Source: an uncultured Eubacteriales bacterium
Lineage (GTDB): Bacteria > Bacillota > Clostridia > Oscillospirales > Butyricicoccaceae
NCBI GenBank assembly: GCA_910586105.1
Contig: CAJUGU010000101.1
Span: 1 to 15,158, forward strand
Direction: 5' to 3'
Length of the DNA stretch: 15,158 nt
Shown here: in pieces, positions 1 through 5,419 of the stretch
Position numbering within the stretch: the stretch's first letter is position 1
How the letters are laid out: the number at the start of each line of letters is the position of its first letter
The notes under the pieces: model-generated
The model's database searches: none
What the model saw: only the letters and a program-made list of their open reading frames with translations
What the model was told of the DNA's origin: nothing
Position numbers and translations under genes: made by a program

Positions 1-237
1 GATAATTATATATTATCCGTTATGAACGTTATTGTTCACGTTTTTTCGACAAATTCCAATTAAAACGTTTTAATTTCTCTAAATAATGTCGGCATTTAAA
101 GGCCGGCCGGCAAAAACGACTGTTTTTCCATCGCAGGGACTACCTTTTGGCTCATGGAAGGCCCCCGGCCGCATCCTCAAGTATCTTCAGGTTCTAAGCC
201 CGCGCCGCACTGCATAGATTGCTGTGAGGTGGTTAAA
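1..237. promoter_or_regulatory. AT-rich upstream region of pdaA with inverted repeats
   Basis: No gene is visible here. The first 90 bases are much more AT-rich than the rest of the window. Three symmetric elements stand out: TGAAC-N6-GTTCA at 23-38, a perfect 18-bp palindrome AATTAAAACGTTTTAATT at 58-75, and AAAAAC-GACT-GTTTTT at 112-127. GGCCGGCC lies at 101-108. I could not assign a convincing sigma-A -35/-10 pair; AAATAAT at 81-87 is a possible -10. Because pdaA homologues are forespore-expressed in Bacillus, a sporulation-sigma promoter is possible, but none is identified. Confidence 0.4.
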
Positions 238-1044
238 ATGCGTAAAAGGACGTTCCGCAAACTTGCGACTTTGGCGCTGTGCGTCGTATTGGGCAGCAGC
301 GTATATGCGTTTGGAGATCCCTATGGACGGTTCGAGCCCGCCGTTGCCGCAGCCGCCACAGACTGGGGGCTTTCCTTCCAAACCGAAGGCTCCGCCCCGA
401 TCGGCAACGCCACTGCCGCCGAACTGGCGTCCTATAACGCCTATTACATCGGCGACACGACCCAAAAAGTGATTTATCTGACCTTCGACGCCGGGTTTGA
501 AAACGGCAATACCGCCGCGATCCTGGACGCGCTGAAAAAGCATAACGCAACGGCGTGCTTTTTTCTGGTGGGGAATTATATCGAAACCGCCCCCGACCTC
601 GTCCAGCGGATGGTCGACGAAGGGCATTTGGTCGGCAACCATACCTATACCCACCCCGATATGTCCAGGATCAGCGACCCGGACGACTTTGCGCAGGAGC
701 TGGGCAAGCTCGAAGACGCGTATCAGGCGCTGATCGGCCAGCCGCTCCCCAAATTCTACCGCCCGCCGCAGGGCAAATATTCGATCGAGAATTTGGAACA
801 GGCGCGGGCGCTGGGTTATACCTCGGTCTTCTGGTCGCTCGCCTATGTTGATTGGTATACCGACAACCAGCCGACCGCCGAACAGGCGTTCTCCAAGCTG
901 ATCCCGCGGATCCATCCCGGCGCAATCGTGCTGCTGCATTCGACCTCGGCAACCAACGCGGCGATCCTCGACGAGCTGCTCACCCGCTGGGAGGCGGAAG
1001 GCTACGCCTTTGGCCGGCTGACCGACCTTCAGCGTTCGTTTTGA
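238..1044 (+). CDS. pdaA: polysaccharide deacetylase, PdaA-like (delta-lactam-biosynthetic de-N-acetylase)
   Basis: Carbohydrate esterase family 4 protein, 268 aa. PdaA homologues remove the acetyl group from N-acetylmuramic acid residues in spore cortex peptidoglycan, a step towards muramic delta-lactam that cortex-lytic enzymes recognise at germination. Visible features: an N-terminal signal/anchor helix (about residues 8-26), motif 1 TFDAGFENG (82-90) with the PdaA-typical Ala in place of the usual TFDDG second Asp, motif 2 GNHTYTHPDM (133-142) with H135 and H139 as likely metal ligands, RPPQG (175-179), the FW motif (198-199) and LLHS (232-235). The ATG at 238 is chosen because GTGAGGTGG sits just upstream. 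An in-frame ATG at 154 has no ribosome binding site and would place a non-signal-like extension before the hydrophobic segment. Gene stands alone and is closed by a terminator. It supports a spore-forming host. Family is certain; PdaA rather than another CE4 deacetylase is likely from motif 1. Confidence 0.9.
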   Translation: MRKRTFRKLATLALCVVLGSSVYAFGDPYGRFEPAVAAAATDWGLSFQTEGSAPIGNATAAELASYNAYYIGDTTQKVIYLTFDAGFENGNTAAILDALKKHNATACFFLVGNYIETAPDLVQRMVDEGHLVGNHTYTHPDMSRISDPDDFAQELGKLEDAYQALIGQPLPKFYRPPQGKYSIENLEQARALGYTSVFWSLAYVDWYTDNQPTAEQAFSKLIPRIHPGAIVLLHSTSATNAAILDELLTRWEAEGYAFGRLTDLQRSF

Positions 1045-1139
1045 ACCGGCCTGCCCCGCCTGCGGGACGCCTTCCCGGCGGCCTTGCGGCTGCGGCGGGC
1101 TGGCTCCCCCACCGCCCATTGGGAGATCCTCCTTGGAAA

Positions 1140-1185
1140 AAGGCGCAGGCCTGCGGCTCCGGCTGCTCCCTGCGCCTTCTTTTTT
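1140..1185 (+). terminator. rho-independent terminator of pdaA
   Basis: A 10-bp perfect stem, AAGGCGCAGG at 1140-1149 with CCTGCGCCTT at 1169-1178, is followed by CTTTTTT (1179-1185). It lies 95 bases after the pdaA stop codon on the same strand. Confidence 0.8.
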
Positions 1186-1331
1186 GCGGCTGGGAAAGTG
1201 TTGCACCGCTCGCCTGTAGTTTTCATAAAAATCACCCAAATGCAACCAAAACTTCACAAACCAGCGCTTTCGTTCACAAATTCTTTACGATTTCGCAACT
1301 TTTCGCTCACCATTTGCCCCGCGCGCTGCGG

Positions 1332-1337
1332 TATAAT
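1332..1337 (+). promoter_or_regulatory. candidate -10 box (TATAAT) for the 41-codon ORF
   Basis: A perfect TATAAT at 1332-1337 stands 23 bases before the ATG of the small ORF, giving a predicted start near 1344 and a very short leader. No good -35 hexamer exists at 16-18 bp spacing (the sequence there is close to CACCAT), so the promoter may need an activator or may be weak. Confidence 0.5.
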
Positions 1338-1360
1338 GCTTAACAGAAAGGAGAGCTGAA

Positions 1361-1486
1361 ATGCTTCTGTATCGGATCTTTGAGACGTTCCGCCTCGGCG
1401 ATCGTTTCCTTTATTTCGCCGCCCGGCTCCCGGAACGCTTCCAGCGTTTGCTTGGGCTCGTACCCGTCCGTGCGCGGCGCCGTTGA
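1361..1486 (+). CDS. arginine-rich 41-aa peptide, unrecognised
   Basis: Small ORF of 41 codons starting MLLYRIFETFRLGDRFLYFA and ending in VRARRR. The ribosome binding site AAAGGAGAG (AGGAG at 1349-1353) is seven bases from the ATG, with a TATAAT box just upstream and a perfect terminator stem at 1538-1568, so the unit has every part of a short monocistronic gene. Composition: ten Arg against three acidic residues (net charge about +7), with Leu/Phe/Tyr spaced as in an amphipathic helix. About two thirds of codons end in G or C, like the neighbouring genes. I do not recognise a family. It could be a small membrane-associated or nucleic-acid-binding protein. Alternatively the transcript could be a small RNA with a chance ORF. 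Confidence 0.5.
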   Translation: MLLYRIFETFRLGDRFLYFAARLPERFQRLLGLVPVRARRR

Positions 1487-1537
1487 AACCGTCCATATCT
1501 ACACTACTTTTAGTTCACCATATTCCCCTTTTTACTC

Positions 1538-1568
1538 GAAAAAGCCCGGCTTGCCGCCGGGCTTTTTC
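1538..1568. terminator. bidirectional terminator between small ORF and the M56 protease gene
   Basis: A perfect 13-bp inverted repeat, GAAAAAGCCCGGC (1538-1550) and GCCGGGCTTTTTC (1556-1568), has a 5-base loop. The A/T flanks give a T-tract on both strands, so it can end the small + strand unit and the convergent minus-strand operon. Confidence 0.85.
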
Positions 1569-1601
1569 ACATCCTGATGTATTTTCCGCATTTCCGGCAG
1601 C

Positions 1602-1635
1602 AAAAAAGAGGAGCCGCGAACGGCTCCCCTTTTTG
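1602..1635 (-). terminator. terminator of the BlaI/M56 operon
   Basis: The stem GGAGCCG (1610-1616)/CGGCTCC (1621-1627) has a CGAA loop on the + strand and extends through one mismatch into AAAAAG/CTTTTT. Read on the minus strand it ends in a T-run and lies 17 bases past the stop codon of the M56 gene. Together with 1538-1568 it forms a tandem terminator. Confidence 0.8.
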
Positions 1636-1651
1636 TTTTGCGCTGCGCGGA

Positions 1652-3007
1652 TTATTCCGCAGGGGTCATCGTATATTCCATGTCATTGAAAACGATACTC
1701 ACAACGTCGCTGTCCTCAACGTTGTACTTTACGTCGAATCCTTCCGCATTCGCCATATCCACCGTGCTGAGGGAAATTTCCATCGTGGAACCATCCGCAG
1801 TCTCGATCGGCTTGGCCGCCATCATCGAGCCGTCCTGGATGCCCTTCAAGATCTCCTCCATGTCGCGGATGGTCATGTCATACGTTTCCTGCGAAAGCGC
1901 GCCGCTTTCGATCTCCGCCAGCATCGCGACCTTCTGCTCCTCGATATACGCCGCATATTCATCAACGGTGAAGAATTCCAGATCGCCCGCAACGGCGGTG
2001 ATCATTGCAGCGTCTTCCTCGTCCATTTTGGCAACGGTGACGAATACATTATCCAAAGACGCGTCACCGTTCTCCGATGCAACGTGATAAACGCCTTCCT
2101 TCAGCGATTCGCCTTCCGCAGCCGAAACCGGCGCGTTTGTGGCAAACGCCGAAGTTGTGCAGAGGATCATTGCCGTTGCAGCCGTCAGTGCAAACATAGA
2201 TTTTTTACGATTTGTCATGATAAACCTTATCCTTTCTTCCAATGGGTCCCGATTGAACCCGCAAGTTACCGGCGAACGCCCGTTCGGGCGCTCCGCCATA
2301 GCGATCAGTGATAATGCGTAGGCGCGCCGTCCGTCGGCGTCCAGCCGGCGCAGCGCCCACTCGTCGCAGGAGACCTCGAGATCCCTGCCGAGCAGCGCCA
2401 CCAGCACCCACGCCGCCGGATTGAACCAATGCACCGCCGCCGCGACCAGCGCCAGCAGCTTCCAAAGGTTATCCAGCCGCCGCAGGTGGATCCGTTCATG
2501 CAGCAGGATATAAGGGAGCAACCCTTCTTCGATATCCTCCGGCAGCAGGATCCGTGGACGGACGATACCGCACAGCCGCGGGGAATCCAGCCCCCTGCAA
2601 AGGTATGCGCCGCATTCCATACGGGTCGCGCGCCGGGCCTCCCGCAGGCCGCTCAGGTAAAGCGCCGCGATACCGAGCAGCAGCAGCGCCGCGCCGAGCA
2701 GCCATACCTTGGTAAGCAGGTCGCAGACGTTCGGCAGCGTCGACTGCACCGGCAGGGCTGTTGCGCCGCCCAGCGAACGGCGGGTGAAGATCACGCCGCC
2801 TGTCCCCTCCCCCGCTGCGCGCAGCAGCAGCCGCCAGATGCTGACCGGCGAAGGCAGGCGCACCGGGCAAAGCAGCCGTGCCGCCGCCGCCAGCCACAGC
2901 ACGACAAACGCCGTGCGCGGCAGGTATTCCCGCAGCAGCAGCCGCAAAAGCAGGATCGCGGCAATGAACACCGCGCCGTTCCGGCTCAGTTCCAGCAGGT
3001 CAAGCAT
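1652..3007 (-). CDS. M56 family (BlaR1-like) membrane metalloprotease with a non-penicillin-binding C-terminal domain
   Basis: 451 aa from the ATG at 3007. The ribosome binding site GAGGTGG (3019-3013) overlaps the stop codon of the upstream repressor gene and is five bases from this ATG. A GTG at 3016 would lie inside that site. Hydrophobic helices lie at about 10-25, 33-48, 98-120 and 180-205, with another at about 270-290. The zinc-protease motif HERIH is at 170-174 and the downstream DLEVSCDEW segment (209-217) supplies the likely third ligand. In characterised BlaR1/MecR1 proteins, ligand binding outside activates this protease, and the cognate BlaI repressor is cleaved. Here the last roughly 160 residues (295-451) are acidic and lack the SxxK/SxN/KTG motifs of the beta-lactam sensor domain, so the inducer is unlikely to be a beta-lactam by the classical route. 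Co-transcribed with the BlaI-family gene. Confidence 0.85.
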   Translation of the reverse strand: MLDLLELSRNGAVFIAAILLLRLLLREYLPRTAFVVLWLAAAARLLCPVRLPSPVSIWRLLLRAAGEGTGGVIFTRRSLGGATALPVQSTLPNVCDLLTKVWLLGAALLLLGIAALYLSGLREARRATRMECGAYLCRGLDSPRLCGIVRPRILLPEDIEEGLLPYILLHERIHLRRLDNLWKLLALVAAAVHWFNPAAWVLVALLGRDLEVSCDEWALRRLDADGRRAYALSLIAMAERPNGRSPVTCGFNRDPLEERIRFIMTNRKKSMFALTAATAMILCTTSAFATNAPVSAAEGESLKEGVYHVASENGDASLDNVFVTVAKMDEEDAAMITAVAGDLEFFTVDEYAAYIEEQKVAMLAEIESGALSQETYDMTIRDMEEILKGIQDGSMMAAKPIETADGSTMEISLSTVDMANAEGFDVKYNVEDSDVVSIVFNDMEYTMTPAE

Positions 3008-3017
3008 TCCAACCACC

Positions 3018-3380
3018 TCATTTCAGCTGGTCGACCAGCGCGCGCAGCCGGTCGACTTCCTCCGGCGGCAGCTGCTTTTGACCGCCTACGAAGGCCGAGA
3101 ATAACAGGCTTGGCGAGTTGTCAAACAGCTTTTCCAGAAGGCTTTCCGCCTCCCGCTGCTGTACCTCCGCCCTGGTCACCAGCGCGTGGCAGACGAACCC
3201 CGGTTCGCGGCGCTCGACCGCCTGCTTCTCGACCAGTTTTTTAATAACGGTGTAGGTCGTGTTGCGGTTCCAGCCGGTCTGCGCCGCCAGACGCTTCGCA
3301 AGCGTCCCCGCCGTCAAGTCCCCCTCCTGCCAAAGCTGCTCCATGACTTTCAGCTCGGAATCAAATAACTTTTGTTCCAT
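3018..3380 (-). CDS. BlaI/MecI/CopY family transcriptional repressor
   Basis: 120 aa winged-helix DNA-binding repressor. The N-terminal half carries the wHTH, including the recognition region GWNRNTTYTVIKKLVEK typical of the family (WxxxTVxTLLxRLxxK pattern), and the C-terminal third is the helical dimerisation part. Family members bind paired half-sites as dimers and are inactivated by cleavage by a co-encoded M56 protease, or in CopY by metal. No CxC metal motif is seen at the C terminus, so CopY-type copper sensing is unlikely. The ATG at 3380 is chosen for AGGAGGG seven bases upstream; earlier in-frame starts at 3413 and 3401 lack this. The stop overlaps the ribosome binding site of the M56 gene, implying translational coupling. 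Probably autoregulated through the operators at 3414-3425 and 3461-3478. Confidence 0.9.
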   Translation of the reverse strand: MEQKLFDSELKVMEQLWQEGDLTAGTLAKRLAAQTGWNRNTTYTVIKKLVEKQAVERREPGFVCHALVTRAEVQQREAESLLEKLFDNSPSLLFSAFVGGQKQLPPEEVDRLRALVDQLK

Positions 3381-3413
3381 AGCGCTCCCTCCTTTTGTCA
3401 TATGACGATTCAA

Positions 3414-3425
3414 GTAGTCGACTAC
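3414..3425. promoter_or_regulatory. candidate BlaI-family operator 1 (GTAGTCGACTAC)
   Basis: A perfect 12-bp palindrome covers the predicted transcription start of the repressor operon. It contains back-to-back TAGTC/GACTA half-sites, which recur in the second operator. A repressor bound here would block initiation. Confidence 0.6.
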
Positions 3426-3431
3426 AATATG

Positions 3432-3460
3432 ATACTATCACAATCGTCACCGCTTGTCAA
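3432..3460 (-). promoter_or_regulatory. promoter of the BlaI/M56 operon
   Basis: On the minus strand TTGACA (3460-3455) is separated by exactly 17 bases from TAGTAT (3437-3432). The predicted start is near 3425, about 45 bases before the repressor ATG. It is the only good sigma-A promoter upstream of the operon. Confidence 0.8.
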
Positions 3461-3478
3461 TGACTATTTCGATAGTCA
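3461..3478. promoter_or_regulatory. candidate BlaI-family operator 2 (TGACTAT-N4-ATAGTCA)
   Basis: A perfect inverted repeat with 7-bp arms (3461-3467 and 3472-3478) abuts the -35 box on its upstream side. It holds the same GACTA/TAGTC words as operator 1, in the facing orientation. A smaller GATA-C-TATC symmetry sits on the -10 box at 3431-3439. Confidence 0.5.
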
Positions 3479-3667
3479 CAAAAATTTCACCGTTTGTACA
3501 CATTTGATATTCTGCCACGGATCTTGAGCACAATCACATTATATTGTTCCGTCGCTCTTTGTCACCAGAGAAAAAAGCACTATGTCAAACGCTTCCTGGA
3601 ATATAGGCGCACAAGGCGAAGCCGCGTTTGGTGCAAAAATCATTTATTCATAAACCCTGATATTTTC

Positions 3668-3696
3668 TTGACATCGTTCTATTCAAGTGGTATAAT
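3668..3696 (+). promoter_or_regulatory. consensus sigma-A promoter of the stalk-domain gene
   Basis: TTGACA at 3668-3673 and TATAAT at 3691-3696 match consensus in all 12 positions with the ideal 17-base spacer. The predicted start is near 3703, leaving a leader of about 280 bases before the ATG at 3983. CGTA-N7-TACG at 3705-3719, beginning with GTAGT, sits right at the start point. Confidence 0.9.
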
Positions 3697-3703
3697 TAAA
3701 CCA

Positions 3704-3982
3704 ACGTAGTACAAATACGGTAAACGTCCGGTATTTGCCCGCGGGTAATATTTCGACCGCCGCGAACTGCGGCAGAAGGAAGGACGATTTTCGGAACCAG
3801 CTGCGTTACAGGGATAATGGAACGTTTATAATACCCCGTAATGAAACCGCCTTGCCAGCGCATGGCATCTGTGAGGAGGCGATCCCAATGGGCGGTTATC
3901 GCTGACCGGCAGCAGCCGGGATACCGTCAAATTTCAAGAAGGCTAATAATAGTATACCATGACTGAAAAGGAGACTTGAAAA
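3704..3982 (+). promoter_or_regulatory. long structured 5' leader, possible riboswitch or attenuator-like RNA
   Basis: About 280 bases lie between the promoter and the stalk-protein ATG, with hairpins I can trace by eye. AAATACGG/CC-G-GTATTT pairs at 3713-3736 and GCCGC/GCGGC at 3759-3773. TTACaGGG/CCCcGTAA pairs at 3806-3841, AACCGCC/GGCGGTT at 3845-3897 encloses TGCC/GGCA at 3853-3867, and CCGGC/GCCGG pairs at 3906-3919. CGGTAT (3729-3734) can also pair with ATACCG (3921-3926), which would close the whole domain and compete with the first hairpin. No poly-T terminator is obvious before the gene. I compared it with remembered consensus cores of the cobalamin, TPP, c-di-AMP, c-di-GMP, M-box, SAM and T-box classes and found no match. 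Confidence 0.55.
3888..3905 (+). CDS. possible five-codon leader ORF (MGGYR)
   Basis: ATG-GGC-GGT-TAT-CGC-TGA is preceded by AGGAGG (3874-3879) at an eight-base spacing, one of the better ribosome binding sites in the window. It lies inside the structured leader and overlaps the GGCGGTT arm of the 3845-3897 stem, so ribosome loading could alter folding. The purine stretch could equally be a structural part of the RNA. Confidence 0.25.
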   Translation: MGGYR

Positions 3983-4999
3983 ATGAAGAAATTCCATCGA
4001 ATTCTAAGCGCGGTTACCGCAATGACTCTGGCTTTCACGATGCCTGCGGGCGCGGTCAGCCGGAACGCTGCGTTGGATAAATCCGAAACCGATCCCGGCA
4101 TCTCTGCTTTCGCGGCGAATCCCCCAACGATCCCAGTCTGGAATCACGATATTTATGTTGAGGGGAACCCCGCGGACTGTCTGAATGCATCCGGTCAACC
4201 GCTCTACCCCTTAAACTACAACGGTTCTATTTACGTTCCTCTCCTCACTGCCGCGCAATGGATGGGCAAAAACGTTGCGCAAAGTACGGACGGGAAAACC
4301 TTTTCGCTCAGCGGCTCCAAAAATCCGGTCTATCAGGAAACCGTTCCAACCGGCGAGGAATCGCCAGGCGCCGCTGCAATCACTGTGCTTTCGGGCGCAC
4401 AGCTGCGGTTAGACGGCAGCACGATTGACCTTACATCTGCTACTGGAAATAATGCTGATATCATCGTATGCGGCGGAGAGCCATACCTGCCAATCCGCTC
4501 GGTGGCAAATGTGCTGGGCATGGGCCTTACATACAACAAAGAAGCAATTTATATGCGTACCCCGCTGACTGACGAACAGCTGAACGCGTGCAAAGCGTAT
4601 GCCGACGCATTAAGCGGACCAAGCGAGCAATTTGTCGAGCTTTTCGGATACGAACAAATCTACACGAAAAACCTGAGCCAGTTGAGTACCGCGATGAAAA
4701 CGATTGAAGCAAGCCGCAGTTATGCGCAAACGATTCGGAACGAAACAAGGCCCGACTGTAAACTCCTGTCCGCCTATTATGCAGACCTTGACTACTTTGC
4801 AAATCAGGTCCTGGAAGGCTGTGATGTCGCGGAGCAGTTGATCCGGGAAAACGCACCGTTCGAGCAGATTCGTTATGTCATGCTGTTTCAAAACGACACC
4901 GGCGCCATCAGCGCCGACACCTCACGCAGCGTAATGACCGGCTGCGCGCGTATGATTCTGATTTCAAGGAAAATCCACCATGTCGTATATGAAACGTGA
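3983..4999 (+). CDS. secreted copper-amine-oxidase-N-like (stalk) domain protein
   Basis: 338 aa. A signal peptide (KKFHR, then a hydrophobic run to about residue 24, PAGA) is followed by two repeats of the copper amine oxidase N-terminal/stalk type: YNGSIYVPLLTAAQWMG (79-95, ending in a SLSG strand near 107-111) and GGEPYLPIRSVANVLGM (164-180, ending in AIYMR). Such domains in Clostridia are beta-rich, cell-surface-associated modules without oxidase activity. Residues 195-338 look helical and charged and are not recognised; the last 20 (VMTGCARMILISRKIHHVVY) look atypical, possibly a shifted or decayed end. The start has AAAGGAG nine bases upstream. Codon use is less GC-biased than in neighbouring genes. 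It is transcribed from the consensus promoter at 3668 through a structured leader. Function unknown beyond probable extracytoplasmic location. Confidence 0.75.
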   Translation: MKKFHRILSAVTAMTLAFTMPAGAVSRNAALDKSETDPGISAFAANPPTIPVWNHDIYVEGNPADCLNASGQPLYPLNYNGSIYVPLLTAAQWMGKNVAQSTDGKTFSLSGSKNPVYQETVPTGEESPGAAAITVLSGAQLRLDGSTIDLTSATGNNADIIVCGGEPYLPIRSVANVLGMGLTYNKEAIYMRTPLTDEQLNACKAYADALSGPSEQFVELFGYEQIYTKNLSQLSTAMKTIEASRSYAQTIRNETRPDCKLLSAYYADLDYFANQVLEGCDVAEQLIRENAPFEQIRYVMLFQNDTGAISADTSRSVMTGCARMILISRKIHHVVYET

Positions 5000-5364
5000 A
5001 CCCCGTTTCGATTCGCCCATCTGAATTTTCCGAGCATGATACAGATTGACCGAGAAGGTGTCGATTATGGAAACTGCAAAGATTTTAAAAGACAGATGCT
5101 TGCCAGCAATCCGCGGATTTCCCGATAATTCCATGGAAGACGGCAGAATAAACGGCCTGCCGCAAGAACGGGAACCCTTTTGACCACCCTGCAAACAGGT
5201 ATTGCCGCTCTGCGATGGGCAAGCAAAAACACGGTTTCCAGCCTGGGCTTTTGCGCCTTTTCCATTCACGGCCTTTCGAGCGGCCTGTGCGTCCGCCGCG
5301 ATGTCTGCGGCTTTGACCACGCGGCTCAAATTGTAATTTTTTCAACCATAAGTTTCTTCAGCTC
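5000..5364. other. poorly coding gap after the stalk-domain gene
   Basis: Apart from the doubtful ORF at 5067-5183, no supported gene is seen on either strand. On the minus strand about 5240-5340 reads locally like coding sequence (SRVVKAADIAADAQAARKAV), but no start with a ribosome binding site leads into that frame and the following codons look random. A decayed gene is possible. Confidence 0.4.
5067..5183 (+). CDS. short 38-aa ORF of uncertain reality
   Basis: ATG-to-TGA ORF beginning METAKILKDRCLPAIRGFPD, with GAAGGTG six bases upstream as a moderate ribosome binding site. It lies 67 bases after the stalk-domain gene with no terminator between them. The sequence is polar and not recognised. 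Third-base GC is lower than in the confident genes. It may be a remnant rather than a working gene. Confidence 0.2.
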   Translation: METAKILKDRCLPAIRGFPDNSMEDGRINGLPQEREPF

Positions 5365-5404
5365 AAAGAGCCGGCCCTCCACAATGCGGAGGGCCGGCTC
5401 TTTT
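5365..5404. terminator. terminator of metY, probably bidirectional
   Basis: A perfect 16-bp inverted repeat, AAAGAGCCGGCCCTCC (5365-5380) and GGAGGGCCGGCTCTTT (5388-5403), has a 7-base loop. It lies just past the metY stop on the minus strand. The + strand copy ends in TTTT, so it can also stop transcripts from the stalk-domain unit. Confidence 0.85.
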
Positions 5405-5419
5405 CAATTATACAATTTT

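Larger units (their letters stand above)
1045..1360. other. intergenic region between pdaA and the small-peptide ORF
   Basis: Apart from the terminator at 1140-1185 and the -10 box at 1332-1337, I see no gene. Bases 1045-1135 are GC-rich and can fold. Bases 1200-1320 become AT-richer, with repeated TTCACAAA-like words (1251-1258 and 1273-1280) just ahead of the -10 box. Confidence 0.5.

Noticed and set aside
142..178. Charged insert in RpoD (residues 142-178, protein numbering) as a novelty
   Set aside because: Length variation between regions 1.2 and 2 is common among group 1 sigma factors, and all functional regions are intact.
154..237. Upstream start for pdaA at 154
   Set aside because: It has no ribosome binding site and would place 28 polar, Cys/Pro-containing residues before the signal peptide, whereas GAGGTGG precedes the ATG at 238.
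1652..3380. Classical beta-lactam resistance operon
   Set aside because: There is no beta-lactamase or PBP gene nearby, and the M56 protein lacks the penicillin-binding sensor motifs.
3494..3709. 71-codon + strand frame in the BlaI/stalk intergenic region
   Set aside because: It has no ribosome binding site and runs through the consensus promoter at 3668-3696; its composition is non-coding-like.
3704..3982. Cobalamin, c-di-AMP, TPP or M-box riboswitch
   Set aside because: Only short chance resemblances (GGGATAATGG, AATGGG, GGATACC) were found. The diagnostic conserved cores of these classes, as I remember them, are absent.
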